Source: Pseudopyrenochaeta lycopersici
Lineage: Eukaryota; Ascomycota; Dothideomycetes; Pleosporales; Pseudopyrenochaetaceae
NCBI GenBank assembly: GCA_003313425.1
Contig: NHZP01000110.1
Coordinates: forward strand, 1-47,216
Length of the DNA stretch: 47,216 nt
Direction: 5' to 3'
Under the pieces are notes generated by a model. The model was not told the DNA's origin and made no database searches. It saw nothing but the letters and a program-made list of their open reading frames with translations. The position numbers and the translations under genes were made by a program. Shown piece after piece: positions 23,952 to 36,530 of this stretch (the stretch's first letter is position 1; the number at the start of each line of letters is the position of its first letter).

Positions 23952-26900
23952 ATGATGTTTACCTTTCTCCCATCCTACAGCGTCCTTGTCTGCCGCCAGC
24001 ATACCTGCGCTGTCTACAGCCTCGATCAGCACCTAGAGCGCCAGCATAGTATGCCTGCAACGCAGCAGAGAGAGCTGCTTACAGCCTACCAAGGCCTTAA
24101 CTTAAACCCGCTAGCAGAGGTCCCTCTCCCTCAACTAAACAGCCCTCCTATCGCGGAGCTAGGTTCCCCTCAGGACGCATTTCTCTGCTGTAATTACGTC
24201 GCTAGCAGTAGCAGCAGCAGCAGTAGTAGTAGTACTACTACTAGCAAGCGCTGCGGCTTTCTAAGCACAAGCCGTAAGTGTATACAGAAACATATAAACT
24301 AGCAGCACGGTATAAAGCTTACACGCTAGTCCTCTGCCTCTGCGACCTCGCACCAGGAGCACGCCACGCAGCTATGGAGGCCAGTTAAGGTGCAGACTTT
24401 TTTCCGCGAACGGCGCTACGTCCGGTACTTTGTAGTACAGGCCGAGCAGCAGACGCAGGAGCAGGAGCAGACGCAGGAGCAGGAGCAGACGCAGGAGCAG
24501 GAGCAGACGCAGGAGCAGGAGCAGACGCAGGAGCAGGAGCAGACACAGGAGCAGGAGCAGGAGCAGACGCAGGATCAGACGCAGGATCAGCCGCAGGATC
24601 AGCCGCAGCAACAGCAGAGAAAGCAGCCAGATTACCAGGAGACGCTTACTAGCTTAGTAGCTGAATGGACAGCTATTAAGCGTCAGGACCAAGAAGCTAT
24701 TAGCCAAATCGCTGAGGAGGTTTCTCTCTACGACCGCACTGGCTAGTTTAAGCGGACGCAATAGGAGCAGCACCTTAAGGCCTACCCAGACTGGAAGCGG
24801 CTCGCCTACGCTATACAGCTGCCAGGCGACGACGAGCCAGCACTACAGGGCGCGGTCCGCCGCGTTGAGGAGGTGGTAGAGCAGGCGGTTGAGGGACTCA
24901 GCTCGCTATCCCTTGAGACGCTACGCTGGCTACGCAGTGCAAGTCTACGGCGGTCTGATATACGCCCGCTAGGTCGTATGCAGAAGACAGCAAGCTAACG
25001 TCGCGCGGCAAGGCTCTGGGCACGACTAATCTGCTACTGCCTGCGGCTGATTGCTTCTAAGGAGGAGGGGGAGGAGAGGGAGGAGGAGGCAGGCAGGGGA
25101 CTGCAGCATATCGCCCGCCTATTCCCCTAGCACGGCGGGCAGAAGCAGGAAGCTGTGAAGCTCTGGAGGTTGCTGACAGGCAGCGACCGCAGCAGTAATA
25201 CAGGCGAACAGCAGAGAGCTGTCCTAAGTCTGTCTAAGGCGCTGTTCTGCCAGGAGATATACCACCAGCCTTTTAACAGCGGCCTAATCCACTTCCTAGC
25301 TGCGCTAGGTATTAACCTAGATACAAACCGGCTACGCGACGCCTTACAGTTTGCTACTCTTCTTAGCTCCCTTATCTACTGCGTACGCGTGCTTGCTACT
25401 AAGGCCTTCCTCCCCTCTGCCCAGCGCACAGAGCAGGGTACTGCCGCGACGGCTGCTCTACTACAGCAGCGAGCGCGCTATCTTGTTAATAGCTCGCATA
25501 GCCTAATAAACGTTATAATCAGCCTACTTGCCTACGCTAAGCATATCTCTCTACGTACGCTAGGCAGTATCGCAGGTAGCATGTAGTGGTCGCCTGACCG
25601 CCAGACGTTCTTCCTTAAAGGCCGGCCTATTAAGCTAGAGCGCTTTTGCGCTATAGCGCAGGGGATTGTAGCTAAGGCAGAGAAGGTTCTATAGGAGCAG
25701 CTACTCTGGATAGAGGAGGAGAGCCAGCGACGCTTTGTTAACCTAGCAGCAATCCAGGACGACGTGTCTATAGCAGAACGAGGCGCCTGCTTCCTATCGC
25801 CAGCTCAGCTTGACGAGGGCAGCAACTGGAGTCTCGCACGGCTAGCTAGCGTGCGAGCTGCACAGCGGCTATATAAGCAAGGAGAAGAACAGGAAGGCGA
25901 TTAGGCTAAGGCGTCTCTGCAGTGGCATAAGAAAAGGGTACAGCAGTATCTACAGTGCGTAGGTCGCTTCCTAGAGCTGCTTTGCCTCGCAGTGTATATT
26001 ACAGGCGGGCAGCCAGCGCGCGGGCCCAAGCTACTGTCCGTTCGGTGGCGTAATAGGGTACTCCAGGATCGTAACCTCTATATAATTAATAGGCAGGTAA
26101 CGCTAGTAACCCGCTACTATAAGACACAGGCGCAGTAGGATCAACCTAAGGTAGTACCGCGGTTCCTGCCAGAGGCGGTAGGGCAGTTAATTGCTGCGTA
26201 TCTACTCTACGTTCGGCCACTACAGGCTATACTACTCGCTAGTTAGGGCAAAGCTACGTCTGCCTCTAAGTGTGATTATCTCTAGATAGACAAAAGTAAG
26301 CTCTGAGACACGGACAGGCTTACGCGTGCTCTAGCGCTAGAGTTAACTAAGCTACTAGGCGCGCGGCTGACAGTTCAGGAGTACCGGCACGCAGCTGTAG
26401 GTATTAGACGTAAGGTAGTAGGAGAGCGGTTCGCTGTAGGCTACTGCTAGGAGGAGAAGAAGCGGAAGCAGCGCGGTAGCTATCAAGGTTCGCGCCAGGC
26501 AGATAGTAGTAGTGATAGCGAGGAGGATAAGGAGGATCCGCTTAAGCTGCAGAGCGGGCGTAGGACAAGAGCAGGTATAGTAGCCTATGCCGTGCAGGCT
26601 AATATAGTACAGGGGCTAAGCGTACGCTCAATTGACGTGTTCTGTACGTTAAGCCGTGCCTGGCAGGCCTTCCTTGGCTTCCCTCCGCAGGGAGAGGCGA
26701 GTAGGAAGAGGAAGCGGGATCAGAGTGGCCTAACTGATAGTGTTGAGCTGCGAGAGAGGCAGCAGAGGCAGCAGGCGCAGGAGGCACAGCAAAGACAGCA
26801 GTGGGAGCAGTGGCAGCAGATGCAGCAGATGCAGCAAAGGCAGCAGTGGGAGCAGATGCAACAGATGCAACAGATGCAGCAGGTGCAGCAGAGGCATCAG

Positions 26901-28077
26901 TGGGAGCAGTGGCAGCAATGGCAGCGGATACAGCAGACGCTGCAAAGTCAGCTTTATAACCTATCGTAGCAGGGGCAGCAGTAGTAGTAGCAAGAGTAGT
27001 AGCAGATTAGGTAGCAGAGAAAATAGTAATAGAGGCAGCAGCAGCAGCAGCAGGAAGAGGCAGAGGCAGAGGCAGAGGCTGAGGCAGAGGCAGAGGCTGA
27101 GGCTGAGGAGCAGCAACCGATGAACGATAGCGAGGTGATAGACGCGTTTATCAGCACAGTAGGCTGGTCAAAGAGCAGTAATAAGTTAATATATAGACAG
27201 CAGGCGATTATCTTGCAGACAGCTACAGGCAAGAGCAGATACAGGAGTAGACGGCGCAGCAGACGGCGCAGCAGAAGGCGCAGAGATAGCGTTCTGCGAT
27301 AACTGTGAGGAGCAGGAGTATGGAGGGCAGAAACAGTGGCAGGACGAGGAGCAGGTACAGGCGAGGCAGGAGCAGGTAGTACGGGCGAAGCTCGATAAGC
27401 TATCGCAGACAACGTGTCCATACTGCTAGGGTATGTTGCATGAAGTATTCAGGAGGGAGGAGGGCAAGGTAGCAGTACAGCAGGAGGAAGAGGAGGAGGA
27501 GTATAAGGCAGGGCAGCAAGAGGAGGAAGAGGCGGAGCAACAGACTGAGTAGCAAGCTAAGCAGCAGGCCGAGCAGCAGGCCGAGCAGCAGGCTGAGCAG
27601 GAGCTTAAGCAGAGAGAGCGCGAGGCGGCAGTACATAGTCTGTAGCAGTATCCGCGGCTTAGGCAGGAGGGGTTGCAGGATATAGAGGAGCTGCGGAGCA
27701 GGGTAAAGTATAAAAAGGAGGTTTAAACGTGCTGGAAGTGTGGGATAATGGAGTATCTCTGCGGCAGAACGCAGGGTAGTAAGCAGAGTAGTAAGCAGAG
27801 TAGTAGGCAGGCAGATTGCGCATGGCCAAACGTAGCGATAGCAGTACTATATGGGCTACGAGCAGCAGCAGAGGCAAAAGCAAAGCTAGAGGTAGGTAGA
27901 GGAATTCAAGATAGTAGGCTTTAGGAGGTAGGATATCGAGGGCAGGTAGATAGTAAGGAGGAGCTAGGTAGATGGATAGGAGAGGTATATTAAGATAGGC
28001 GGATTTTTAAGCATATTACTAGTAAAGGAGTAGCTAGTATTATATATAGTATCTTAGAAGAGGAAAGAAGGAAATAG
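23952..28077 (+). pseudogene. telomere-linked RecQ-type helicase, internal copy, helicase core deleted
   Basis: A single frame from ATG 23952 runs to about 27165 with more than twenty TAG/TAA stops. N-terminal Cys/His fingers match the terminal copy: VCRQHTCAVYSLDQHLERQH, then CC near 24186 and a KHIN segment. A Gln-rich TQEQEQ repeat lies at 24448-24620. The tyrosine-recombinase-like residues are partly kept: QPARGPKLL, TRYYKTQ, YRHAAVGI and VAYAVQ. After a Gln-rich linker (26750-27050) it jumps straight to the Glu-Ala repeat and the C-terminal zinc regions; about 1.1-1.2 kb holding helicase motifs I-VI is gone. One extra base near 27165 shifts the frame just at the RecQ zinc site. The end at TAG 28075-28077 matches the terminal copy. 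Confidence 0.8.
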
Positions 28078-30079
28078 ATATAGTTTATATAGTATTTATA
28101 AAAGAATAGTTAACTAGTTTAAATAAGAAAAAAGAAGAAGAAAGTAAAGTAATTTAATATAAGATATTAGAAAGAGAGTAAATAATAGATAGCTGTATTT
28201 AATAAGAAAAAGAAGAAAGAGAGTAAAGTAATTTAATATAAGATATTAGAAAGAAAGTTAAGAATCGCTAGCTACTTTAAATAATATATAGAATAGCTAT
28301 AATTAGGTTAATTTTTAGAAAAGTTAAGTTTATATATAAGTTTTAGTAGAAAATACTATATAAATAATAATAGTAAGAAGCTATTATATATAAAACTATT
28401 CTAGAAATATAGTAGTATAACTTTTATAGTAGTATAATAAAAAGTTATTAAAATATAATAGTTAAAAGATAAAAAGAAAAGAAGAAGAAAAGTATTAGAC
28501 TTAATAATTAATAATATTATAGTAAAGAATAGTTTTTAAAGTAAAGTAGATAAAATAGTAGTAAAGAAGAATATAGTAAGTAAAGTAGTATTAGGCAAAG
28601 CAGGAGTAAGTAAAGTAGAAGATAAAATAGTAGTATATAAGATAGTAGAAAGTAAGATAGTAGAAAATAAGATAGTAAGTTAAAGTATAGCTAAAGTAGT
28701 AGTAAGTAAAAGAGCAGATAATATAGTAGTAGGTAATATAGTAGATAAAGTAGTAGATAAGAAAGTAGTAGGTAAAGTAGTTAATAAGTAAGTAGGTAAA
28801 ATAAAAGTATATAAAGTAGTAGTAAAAGAAGTAAAAGTAAATAATAGGTTAGGAGTATTAATAGGAAAAAAGAAGAAAAAAGTAAAATAATTAAAATATA
28901 GTATAAGGACAAGTAAATAATAAGTAATTATAATTAAAAGAAAGAGGTTAAAAAGAGTAAAGTAATAAAAGATAAGTTAAAAAGTATAAAGTAATAAAAT
29001 AGAGGTTAAAGAAGAATAGATAGTAAGTAAGTAGTATTACTTAGAAAAAAAAAGATAGTATAATAATATAAAAGAGTATAGTATATAGAGTTATTATAAG
29101 TAATAGAGTAGATAGTATAGTAGAAGTAATATTATAAAAGTTCCGAATTTAAAAAGAATAAAATAGTAGGAATAGTTTTAAAGTTAATAAGAATAATTAA
29201 AGTAAGTAGTAAGTAGTTAAAGACTAAGTAGTAAATAGTTTTATAAAAAAACAAAAGTAAAGTAATATAATATAGTAGAGAAGAATAGTAAGTTATAAGT
29301 AATAGAGTAGGTAGTATAGTAGAAGTAGTAAAATTAAGATTTAGAATTTTAAGAAAATAGGACAGTAGAAATAGTTTTAAATTTATTAAGAAATATTATT
29401 TAAAGTTAGTATAAGTAGACAGTAGTACGTAGAAAGTAGTTTTATGTTATTAAGGGTAAAAAAAGTAAAGTAATAGAATATAGTATAAGAGTAGAAAGAT
29501 AGTAGGTATATAGTTTATAGTTTTAGTTAGTTAAAAAAGAGATTAGTAATTTAATATAGTATAGAAGGAGATAGATAGTAGAGTTTTAGTTTGTAGTTTT
29601 ATAGAGTTAAGAGTTAAGAAAACAAAGTAATAGTATAGAAGTAATAGTATAGAAGTAATAGTATAGAAGTAATAGTATAGAAGTAGATAAATAGTAAGGT
29701 TTTCGTAAGTAGTATTATAGAGAAAAGAAAAAGAAGAGTAAAGTAATTATATAAAGTATTAAGGGAGATAAATAGTAGAGATTTGGTATCTAGTTTTATA
29801 GGAGTAAGAAAGAAGAGAGTAAAGTAATATAATATAGTATAGAGAGAGAAAGATAGTAGGGATTCGCTAACCGGTTTTATAGAGGTAAGAAAGAGGAGAG
29901 TAAAGCGATAGGATATAGTATAGAGGGCGAAAGATAGTGGGGATTTGCTAACCGCTTCTATAAGAAAAAGAAAAATAAGAGCGAAGCGATAGGATATAGT
30001 ACAGAGGGAGAAAGATAGTAGGGATTCGGTAACCGCTTTTATAAGGAAAAGAGAAGAGGAGAGCGAAGCGATACAATAT
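28078..30079 (+). repeat. telomere-associated satellite, internal copy
   Basis: It is nearly identical to 44570 onward, starting right after the helicase stop codon in both places. The plus strand is almost free of C and dominated by A, G and T, with motifs such as AAAGTAGTAG. The last part (about 29760-30079) is an 80-bp tandem repeat carrying GGGATTCGCTAACCGGTTTT-like cores at 29859 and 29940 and again near 30021. It ends with GAGCGAAGCGATACAATAT, which corresponds to the sequence touching the telomere in the terminal copy. It codes for nothing. Confidence 0.9.
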
Positions 30080-30677
30080 TCTATAGTCACAGTTGTGGTT
30101 AGAGTTACGAGGCTCACTACCTACGCCAACACCACAAAATCACTCTAATCGCAGTGCTGTATGCTTGATATAACAAATATAAGTCATGCTCCATACAATT
30201 TAAGATGATATCATGCGTTGTTGTTGTGTTGTTGGGTGTAGGAGTTGCGATATAAAAATCCCAATGTAGCCTAGGTGCTAAGTGCGATATAGAAATTCTA
30301 ATCGGGCATAGCGCTGCGATATGGAAATTCAGATTAGGTATAGCGCTACCTAGCATCTCCTAGGCACACCCTATGAACACTAATTCTTGCGCAGAAATAG
30401 GGAAGGGTAATACACAGCTATAGATCTATGACTAGACAGTCTTCTAAAGCACTATTCAACCAGATTTTAGCATAGCAGAATAATAGTACTTCTCTATAGC
30501 TCCTCTTCTTTCTTTTCTTCGCGAAACTCTATGTACATTACTGTCACTATCACAATTACGCCACGAATGACCCTTAATTTAGAGACCCCTTTCTCATCAT
30601 AGACCTGCTTCTACTATCTTCTTTATCTAACCTACATTTTGTCGTTATCTTATTAAACCTAACAGAGCGTAGCTAAA
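30080..30677. other. spacer; three imperfect ~35-bp repeats
   Basis: A short TGTGGTTAGAGTTACGAGG at about 30092-30112 could be a worn telomere-repeat remnant. At about 30246-30343 lie three tandem units starting TGCGATAT(A/G)(A/G)AAAT. Otherwise I see only normal-composition DNA leading to the next gene. Confidence 0.4.
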
Positions 30678-33600
30678 ATGGCTAGGCGCAGTCGCCCTAG
30701 GAAGCACCAGACCCAAGAGGACGTAAAAAGCGCAACTAATGCCGCCAATCGAGCGTCTCGCCGTTGGCGGAAACTTACTACGCAGTCGCACGACTAGCAA
30801 GCCAACAATAGTGGCCTTTAGGTCGAGTTTGATCCACTTTCTATGCTCTAGCAGGCTGGGGCTGAAGGGGACGCACAAGTCACCGCGCCAGACCGTGGGA
30901 TTCAGGCAGAAGGCCTAGACGTTCCTGTTAAGGAAGAACGGCTACAGTTTCTAGAGGTGATTTTGCTTTCTATGTATTAGATTTATTACCGAATAGGTTC
31001 CTGACTGTAGGCAATTTAGGCCTGCATCGCTCTTCACCAGATATCTTGGGCTCAATATCTCGCACCTCCCTTAACACGGCTATGACCCTACACAAATGTT
31101 AGCATAGTCATGTCTAATTAAATAACTACAAGAGTGCTAATAAGAATTCTTTGTTTACAGTCTAGAGAGATGCCTTAGATCAAGCATGCGCACAAAGAAA
31201 TGCCGCAGTCGCCACCAGAAGACGTTCGAACCACGGATAGTTCAGGAGTGCTAATATTAACTGAGTTACGCCTTACAGAACTACTCGCTCCGTCGCGAAC
31301 CATAACGCTCGTTTCGTTGGCCAGCAGACTGGTTGAGTCTGAGACCTAAAGCTCTCCAAGGTTGTTAGAAGAAACCTGCGCAGCAGCAGCTTATAATAGG
31401 GTCAAAATAATAGAGAGGCAGGATGAGGCTACAGTAGAAGCCACAGGAGCCCTAGAAGAAGCCCTAGAGGTAGCATCCGGGCTAACTCTAGTAGAAACAG
31501 TAGATGTTGCGGCGAAACTGGCAGAGCAACTAATGCGGTTCCATAGTTATAATACTTATGCGCGGTACGAACAGGGTCATAATAGCGGAACAGGCCATAT
31601 TACTCTTGATAGGTTTATATCGCATCACGATGCAATACCTAACACGCTTAGTGCTCCACATATGCTCGCGAAAGGATAAGTGCATCCTTCCAACGCTAAG
31701 AAGTAGAAACATGCCTTTCTTGGGACTACAGCTGGACAAACAGAGACACCCATAAAAGTGTGTATGCAATGTTCTTATGCTAAAAGACCGTCTAATACTG
31801 TTCCTGCTATTACTTACGATGTTAACAGTATTATAGGGTTTGCACGTACGCTTGCGGTCGCGAAGCAGGGTATCCGCTTTAATGTTACCCCTCATGTTGT
31901 ATCGAATCTTAATAGCGACATTTACCTCACCCTCTTAACGCCTACTAGTAATAGCTGGATGAGGCGAGTCCCTCTCTATATAGTCCCTCACTACTAGTTT
32001 GGTAGGTTAGTAGGATACGAGGACGTTACGCTCTACCTCTTCTTTCCCTACCTCTATAAGCGACATAAGGCGAATAACTACTTGAATTAGGACACTCTAC
32101 GTAGGTAGACGGATAGGGTTCTGCTTCCCGCTATATACAGCTAGGCCCTAGCATCTATTCTGCAGCATTACCCCTCTGGTTATGAGCACAGCAAGCTCTC
32201 TAGCAAAGCTAGCTATACTAAAGCACACACACGCAAAGATAAATCAGGAGTGCGGCATTAGCACATTCACTATTTCCTTTAATACAAAATCTTGCAGGAA
32301 GTTTAGGATATTATTCTTCACATAATTAAAGAAGAGGGCTTTCACGACTTTAGAGATGTTCAGATTTTCTTTAACGCTAAAAACCTCAAGGTTCTTAGCA
32401 AGCGGCCTACGCTAATGTAGACATAGGATGACTACTTCCTGCGGTGGGAGCAGGCGATTGATATAGACTGCCTTGACCCTAATCAAGTTTGGATAGACAT
32501 TGGCAAGGAAGTTTGCGCACCCCCATCTCTCCTGTGGTACCAACAGCCAGGCATCCAGCCCGCAGAAATCTACCTCTGGAGGCCTTGTTGTCTAGAGGCA
32601 TATTGGCAGTAGTCCCAACATAGGTCCACGCCTAGGTCTACCCTGCGAAATGTATATCAAACTGCTATGCTGCACGATGTAGCCGGGATGACTGCCTTAA
32701 CCGCACGTCAATCGCCTAGCAGCAAACAAGGGCTAGTGTATAGCTAGTTCTACACAAGCGAGAAGGGGATTTTTGATGCTGCAAAGTCATTTCTATTCCG
32801 AGACGGGGCTTTAGAGAGCCTGGCCCTCGATCCAAAGGTCCGTGCGAGTTAGCAGAAGGCAGGCAGTTCAGAAAACCATTAGCAAGAGGTGCTTAAGAAA
32901 TCTTATCTTGGAAGCAAATTACGCTGTACGACAGCAATTTAAGGGTCCCTCTAGAAGTCCTTTAGTACGCAGGAAGAGCACTGTATAATGTTAACACTTG
33001 CCTTGCGTGTGCGGGAATGCCTCTAGAATAGCGGCGATTGGGTACACGAGATCAAGATTCCTGCTGGGCTAGAGCCATTCTGGCGTGTACCTACAGCCTC
33101 TTATCTCTGATTCGTGCAGATAAACATAAATAAGTTTACTACTGGCTTCGAGTACGTACGGAGCCTAGGATCGCATGACTATGTATCGTGGGAGCATAGC
33201 CAGGTCATAATTATGTTCCTGCGGTTGTTAAAATACGGCTACGGAAGTTGTCAGATCCAACGCGAAATTACGCTGTGGAACGATGAGCGAACTCACAAAG
33301 GTACTAGCGAGAAAATGTACGGACTTAGCTTCTCAAAAACAGTAGCGCAACATGGGTACTGCTAGCTAATACTAAAGATTAACTAGACCCAGTTTACATT
33401 CCGCGAAGAGCTCCTAGGACGCAGTCTGTTTGGTAACGTACACATAGTAGAATCGTTTACGGTAAGATAGCGAGCGATTCGGGAAGCTAAGGATAACTTC
33501 GTAAAGTTAGAGATGCTGGGTAAATAGTTAAAGAGCTATGGATTGGCGCCTTCAGTACGGAAGTATATACTATGGCACATGAGATAGATGTGCGTGCGAC

Positions 33601-34550
33601 ATTTCCAGAAAGACGTGTTATTATCAATAGAAAGCTCAATTAAGGCTAAATTTCGCAGCAATACAGCGTAAGGTAAGTATACACTTTGCAAAGAGAATTT
33701 GGATATGATACTAGATAGCTCTCAGCTATATCAGCTAGCGAGTGGGAACAAGATAGTCTATAAGGATCTTAACGACTTTATCAACTTCTTATAGGACTTT
33801 AATAACAGAAGAAGCTAAAAGCATTAGGATAATAGGGGATATTAGGTGCTGTATAAGCGTTACGCGAAGATTATAGAGACTTGGTGTAACAAAGAGGAGG
33901 TTAAATGGTTTTGTAGGAAAGTAAAGACTCTCTTTCCTACCGTGAATTGGGTAGTGCCGTATCCTAATCACACTATGTTCTGGCAGTATACAAAGCAACA
34001 CTAGAGGATGTAGCTCTCCGTGTACTATTATCAGGTCCAGGCTGAAACTACGTTAAGGCAAAATATTAGATAGGCACAAGTGGTACAGGCGCAAGAAGGC
34101 CAGGCTTAGTTAATTGGGCGAAGTCAGCAACAAGTGCTGAATGGCGTGCCTAAAGACTCTGAAGACGTAGAGGTAGATATAGAGAAGGCGCAAGAGAGCA
34201 TTATACGGAAATAGCAGAGATACCGGGCTTGCGGAGCTAGAGTAGATGATATACTAGCTTAATAGATTAATATCAGCGTGGAAGCTAACCTGTAATAACG
34301 AGGTAAAACTGTGGGTATTCTAACTACAGTTAGCTGTTATCTATAGCTGCTTTTTTAGGACGGGCTCCTAAGTGGCGGGGACCACGTCTAACCGAAAACC
34401 CTTGTCTAAGTGCGAGATACTGTCGTTGTCCCGCTGCTGAATGTAAATATCTATAGGCAGGACATTTAGAAGGAAGCGTCCGCGGCTAATAAAGTCTTTA
34501 GGTTTAGTCTCGAGCGGAGCTAACATAAGGAAGATTATCCACAATATGCT
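30678..34550 (+). pseudogene. large decayed gene of an uncharacterised fungal type
   Basis: ATG 30678 opens an exon to about 30956 with a basic N-terminus (MARRSRPRK). An intron ending TTTACAG at 31160 is likely. From 31161 one frame runs to about 34550 with roughly fifty TAG/TAA codons and no frameshift that I can see. Clear coding stretches include ITYDVNSIIGFARTLAVAKQ, VWIDIGKEVCAPPSLLWY, SWEHSQVIIMFLRLLKYGYG and WFCRKVKTLFPTVNWVVP. A CMQC pair near 31758 may bind zinc. It resembles large fungal proteins of unknown function that I have seen as multi-copy families, but I cannot name a domain. Length would be about 1,200 residues. RIP killed it; its multi-copy nature elsewhere is inferred from that. 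Confidence 0.6.
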
Positions 34551-34571
34551 TGTGAGACTATGCTATGCAAT

Positions 34572-35348
34572 TTAAACAGCTACTAACACAACAAGAGCTG
34601 CAAAAAACCAAATAAGAGGTGTGCTCTGTAGTAACTCGCCGTGATTCTTATTCTCGTTCTTATTCTCGCTACTAAAGTTCACAGTAATATTTATCGCTGG
34701 CCTCGTTAACTTAGGCCTAGCCTCCCAAGTTTTGCGCGCTTTCTCAGACCCAGTCCTAGTAGGTCTCTTGTTCTTTAATCGTTCCAGGCTTCTTTTTAAA
34801 CCCCGTTCGCTTAATGCATTGTACACGTTCCCTGCAACAGTGTGTAGGCTAGCCCACAGCTCCACAAACAACGCTGCTAAGTCCTAAGGTTAGCTCTCTG
34901 TTATGTTGAGAAGAAGCTGTGTAGAGCCATCTAGTAGAGGAAGGTTATTAGTTAGCAATTCCATAGCGTAAGGTGTCTGCGAGGAGGGCTTGCTTAGGTT
35001 TACAAGCTCGTACACCATCTTACCGGCGAGTAATATAAGTTGATAGGAGGACACCAGACCCGACTGCATAGAGCAAAGAGACGGAGAGGATGCATTGCAT
35101 CTAGCCTCATCAACCAGAAGAAGCGTGTAGGAGCCAGGTAGCCTCTGCTCTGTGCCTATCCTTACAGCCACGGCAGGATCTATAGTGGCTGCGGGGCCTA
35201 CGTGTTAGGGTCATATTACTGTGCACAGCGTAGATAGCAACTTACGCTCCACGGGGATGCTAACACCGCCACTAGCAACCGCCGTGTTAAATTCTACAGT
35301 AAGATTATCCATAGCTATGCCTCTTACAGACTGTAAAAGGCCAGCCAT
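34572..35348 (-). pseudogene. decayed 258-codon gene with hydrophobic C-terminus, unknown
   Basis: One minus-strand frame runs from ATG 35348 to the stop at 34572, broken by TGA and TAA close together (about 35204-35212) and by TAA and TAG near 34880-34890. Coding-like stretches include GSYTLLLVDEARCNA, SGLVSSYQLILLAGKMVYEL and LFVELWASLHTVAGNV. A basic segment (RLKNKRPTRTGSEKARK) comes before a C-terminal hydrophobic stretch ending PLIWFFAALVVLVAV, which may be a tail anchor. It is convergent with the gene ending near 34550. I do not recognise the family. Confidence 0.5.
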
Positions 35349-35666
35349 CAGAACTGTACAATAAGTAAAGTGCATTTTTAGTAGGCAGGCGTAAGAGGAG
35401 ATAGATAGACAAATAGGAGGACAGGACGTTTAGGCTAGGTAGGTAAGAATAGACGAAAGAAAAGAGAAAGGGGCACAGCGAAGCCAAAGATAAAGGAAAT
35501 GCAGCAGAGACAGATGCCGAAAGAGCGTCGGTTTTTTATAGCCGTTACCTCGCTACCGCATATTACATACAGACTTAGTGTAAAGCGCAGCACAAGGTAA
35601 AGACAGTATACCTAACACTAGCGTTTCTCTACGTCCCTGCTGCATCATGCAAAGACCTTAGTTGTT
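35349..35666. promoter_or_regulatory. spacer upstream of the minus-strand pseudogene
   Basis: Pyrimidine-rich on the minus strand with no convincing gene. It probably contained the promoter of the gene at 34572-35348. Confidence 0.3.
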
Positions 35667-35926
35667 AACAAAACAGCATAGCAAGAATAGCTAAACGTCT
35701 AAGTAACCAGCATATTAGTAAATCCCGACTATTAGGCTTGTGTAGGGGAAGTTAGAACCAGCAGTTAAAACAGTTCGCCAAGGGAGGTACAGTAGAGATG
35801 CACAGACTGTTAGAGGTCAGAGTAAATGCACGAGCTGCGCTAAGACACTTACAGCAGCTTCTAGAAGGCTTTGAAACACTACACAGACTAGACAGGTATT
35901 TCTTAGTCGCTGATCCTGTTACCTAA
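35667..35926 (+). pseudogene. short decayed coding fragment, unknown
   Basis: One plus frame reads about 86 codons with a single TAG (35753) between TAA at 35666 and TAA at 35924. It includes NSIARIAKRLSNQHISKSRL and MHRLLEVRVNARAALRHLQQ, helical in character. It may be the last exon of a lost gene. No family is recognised. Confidence 0.35.
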
Positions 35927-36003
35927 TACAGCTGCTTTATTTATACCCCCTTCTATTCAGTATAGTAATTAATTAGCGCGATTATGTTAAGTTCGGCCGC
36001 GTT

Positions 36004-36237
36004 ATGCCAAATAAGCCGTGCACTAGGGGTGCTAGGGAAGTACTGTTTATACCAAGGCAATGCAGGTCTGTCATTGTTATCGTCTATGTTACAACGTCCC
36101 CGCCAAGACCTAACCCTACAAGTTTCTTTAAGAGCCTCCCTTTTAATACAATCGTTTTCGCTGACAAAAGGATAGTTAGAAGCGTTAGTGTTTATGCCGC
36201 TAGCTTAGTAGCTAACACGTCGAAACGATGCTAGCAA
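36004..36237 (+). CDS. 77-codon open frame, unassigned
   Basis: ATG 36004 opens a 76-residue frame that includes FKSLPFNTIVFADKRIVRSV, slightly reminiscent of a helicase C-terminal strand. It could be chance or a fragment. An overlapping frame from 35984 is no better supported. Confidence 0.2.
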
Positions 36238-36530
36238 CTTAGCATTTAGAGGTGTAATTATTATCCTTATAGGAGGCATTTCTAAAGGATATAAAGATAA
36301 GCATTTTTACCCTAATCACAGCTTATATTCTTAGCATAACTCTATCATCTTTTCTCACATTTACTTACAGCTGTACATTTCTCTTACCGCTTCACATTCT
36401 CTCACGCTATCCTAGCTTAACTATCCTATAAAGATTATTTCTAGATACGCGCCTTTTATAGATAATTTCACCTCCAAATACTCTTTCTACCTAACGTTAA
36501 GCCTACATTACTTAACGAAGCCCTTTTAAC

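Noticed and set aside
29614..30356. Two minus-strand frames over the end of the internal satellite
   Set aside because: They exist only because the plus strand lacks C. Low-complexity Leu/Ser/Phe sequence follows the satellite period.
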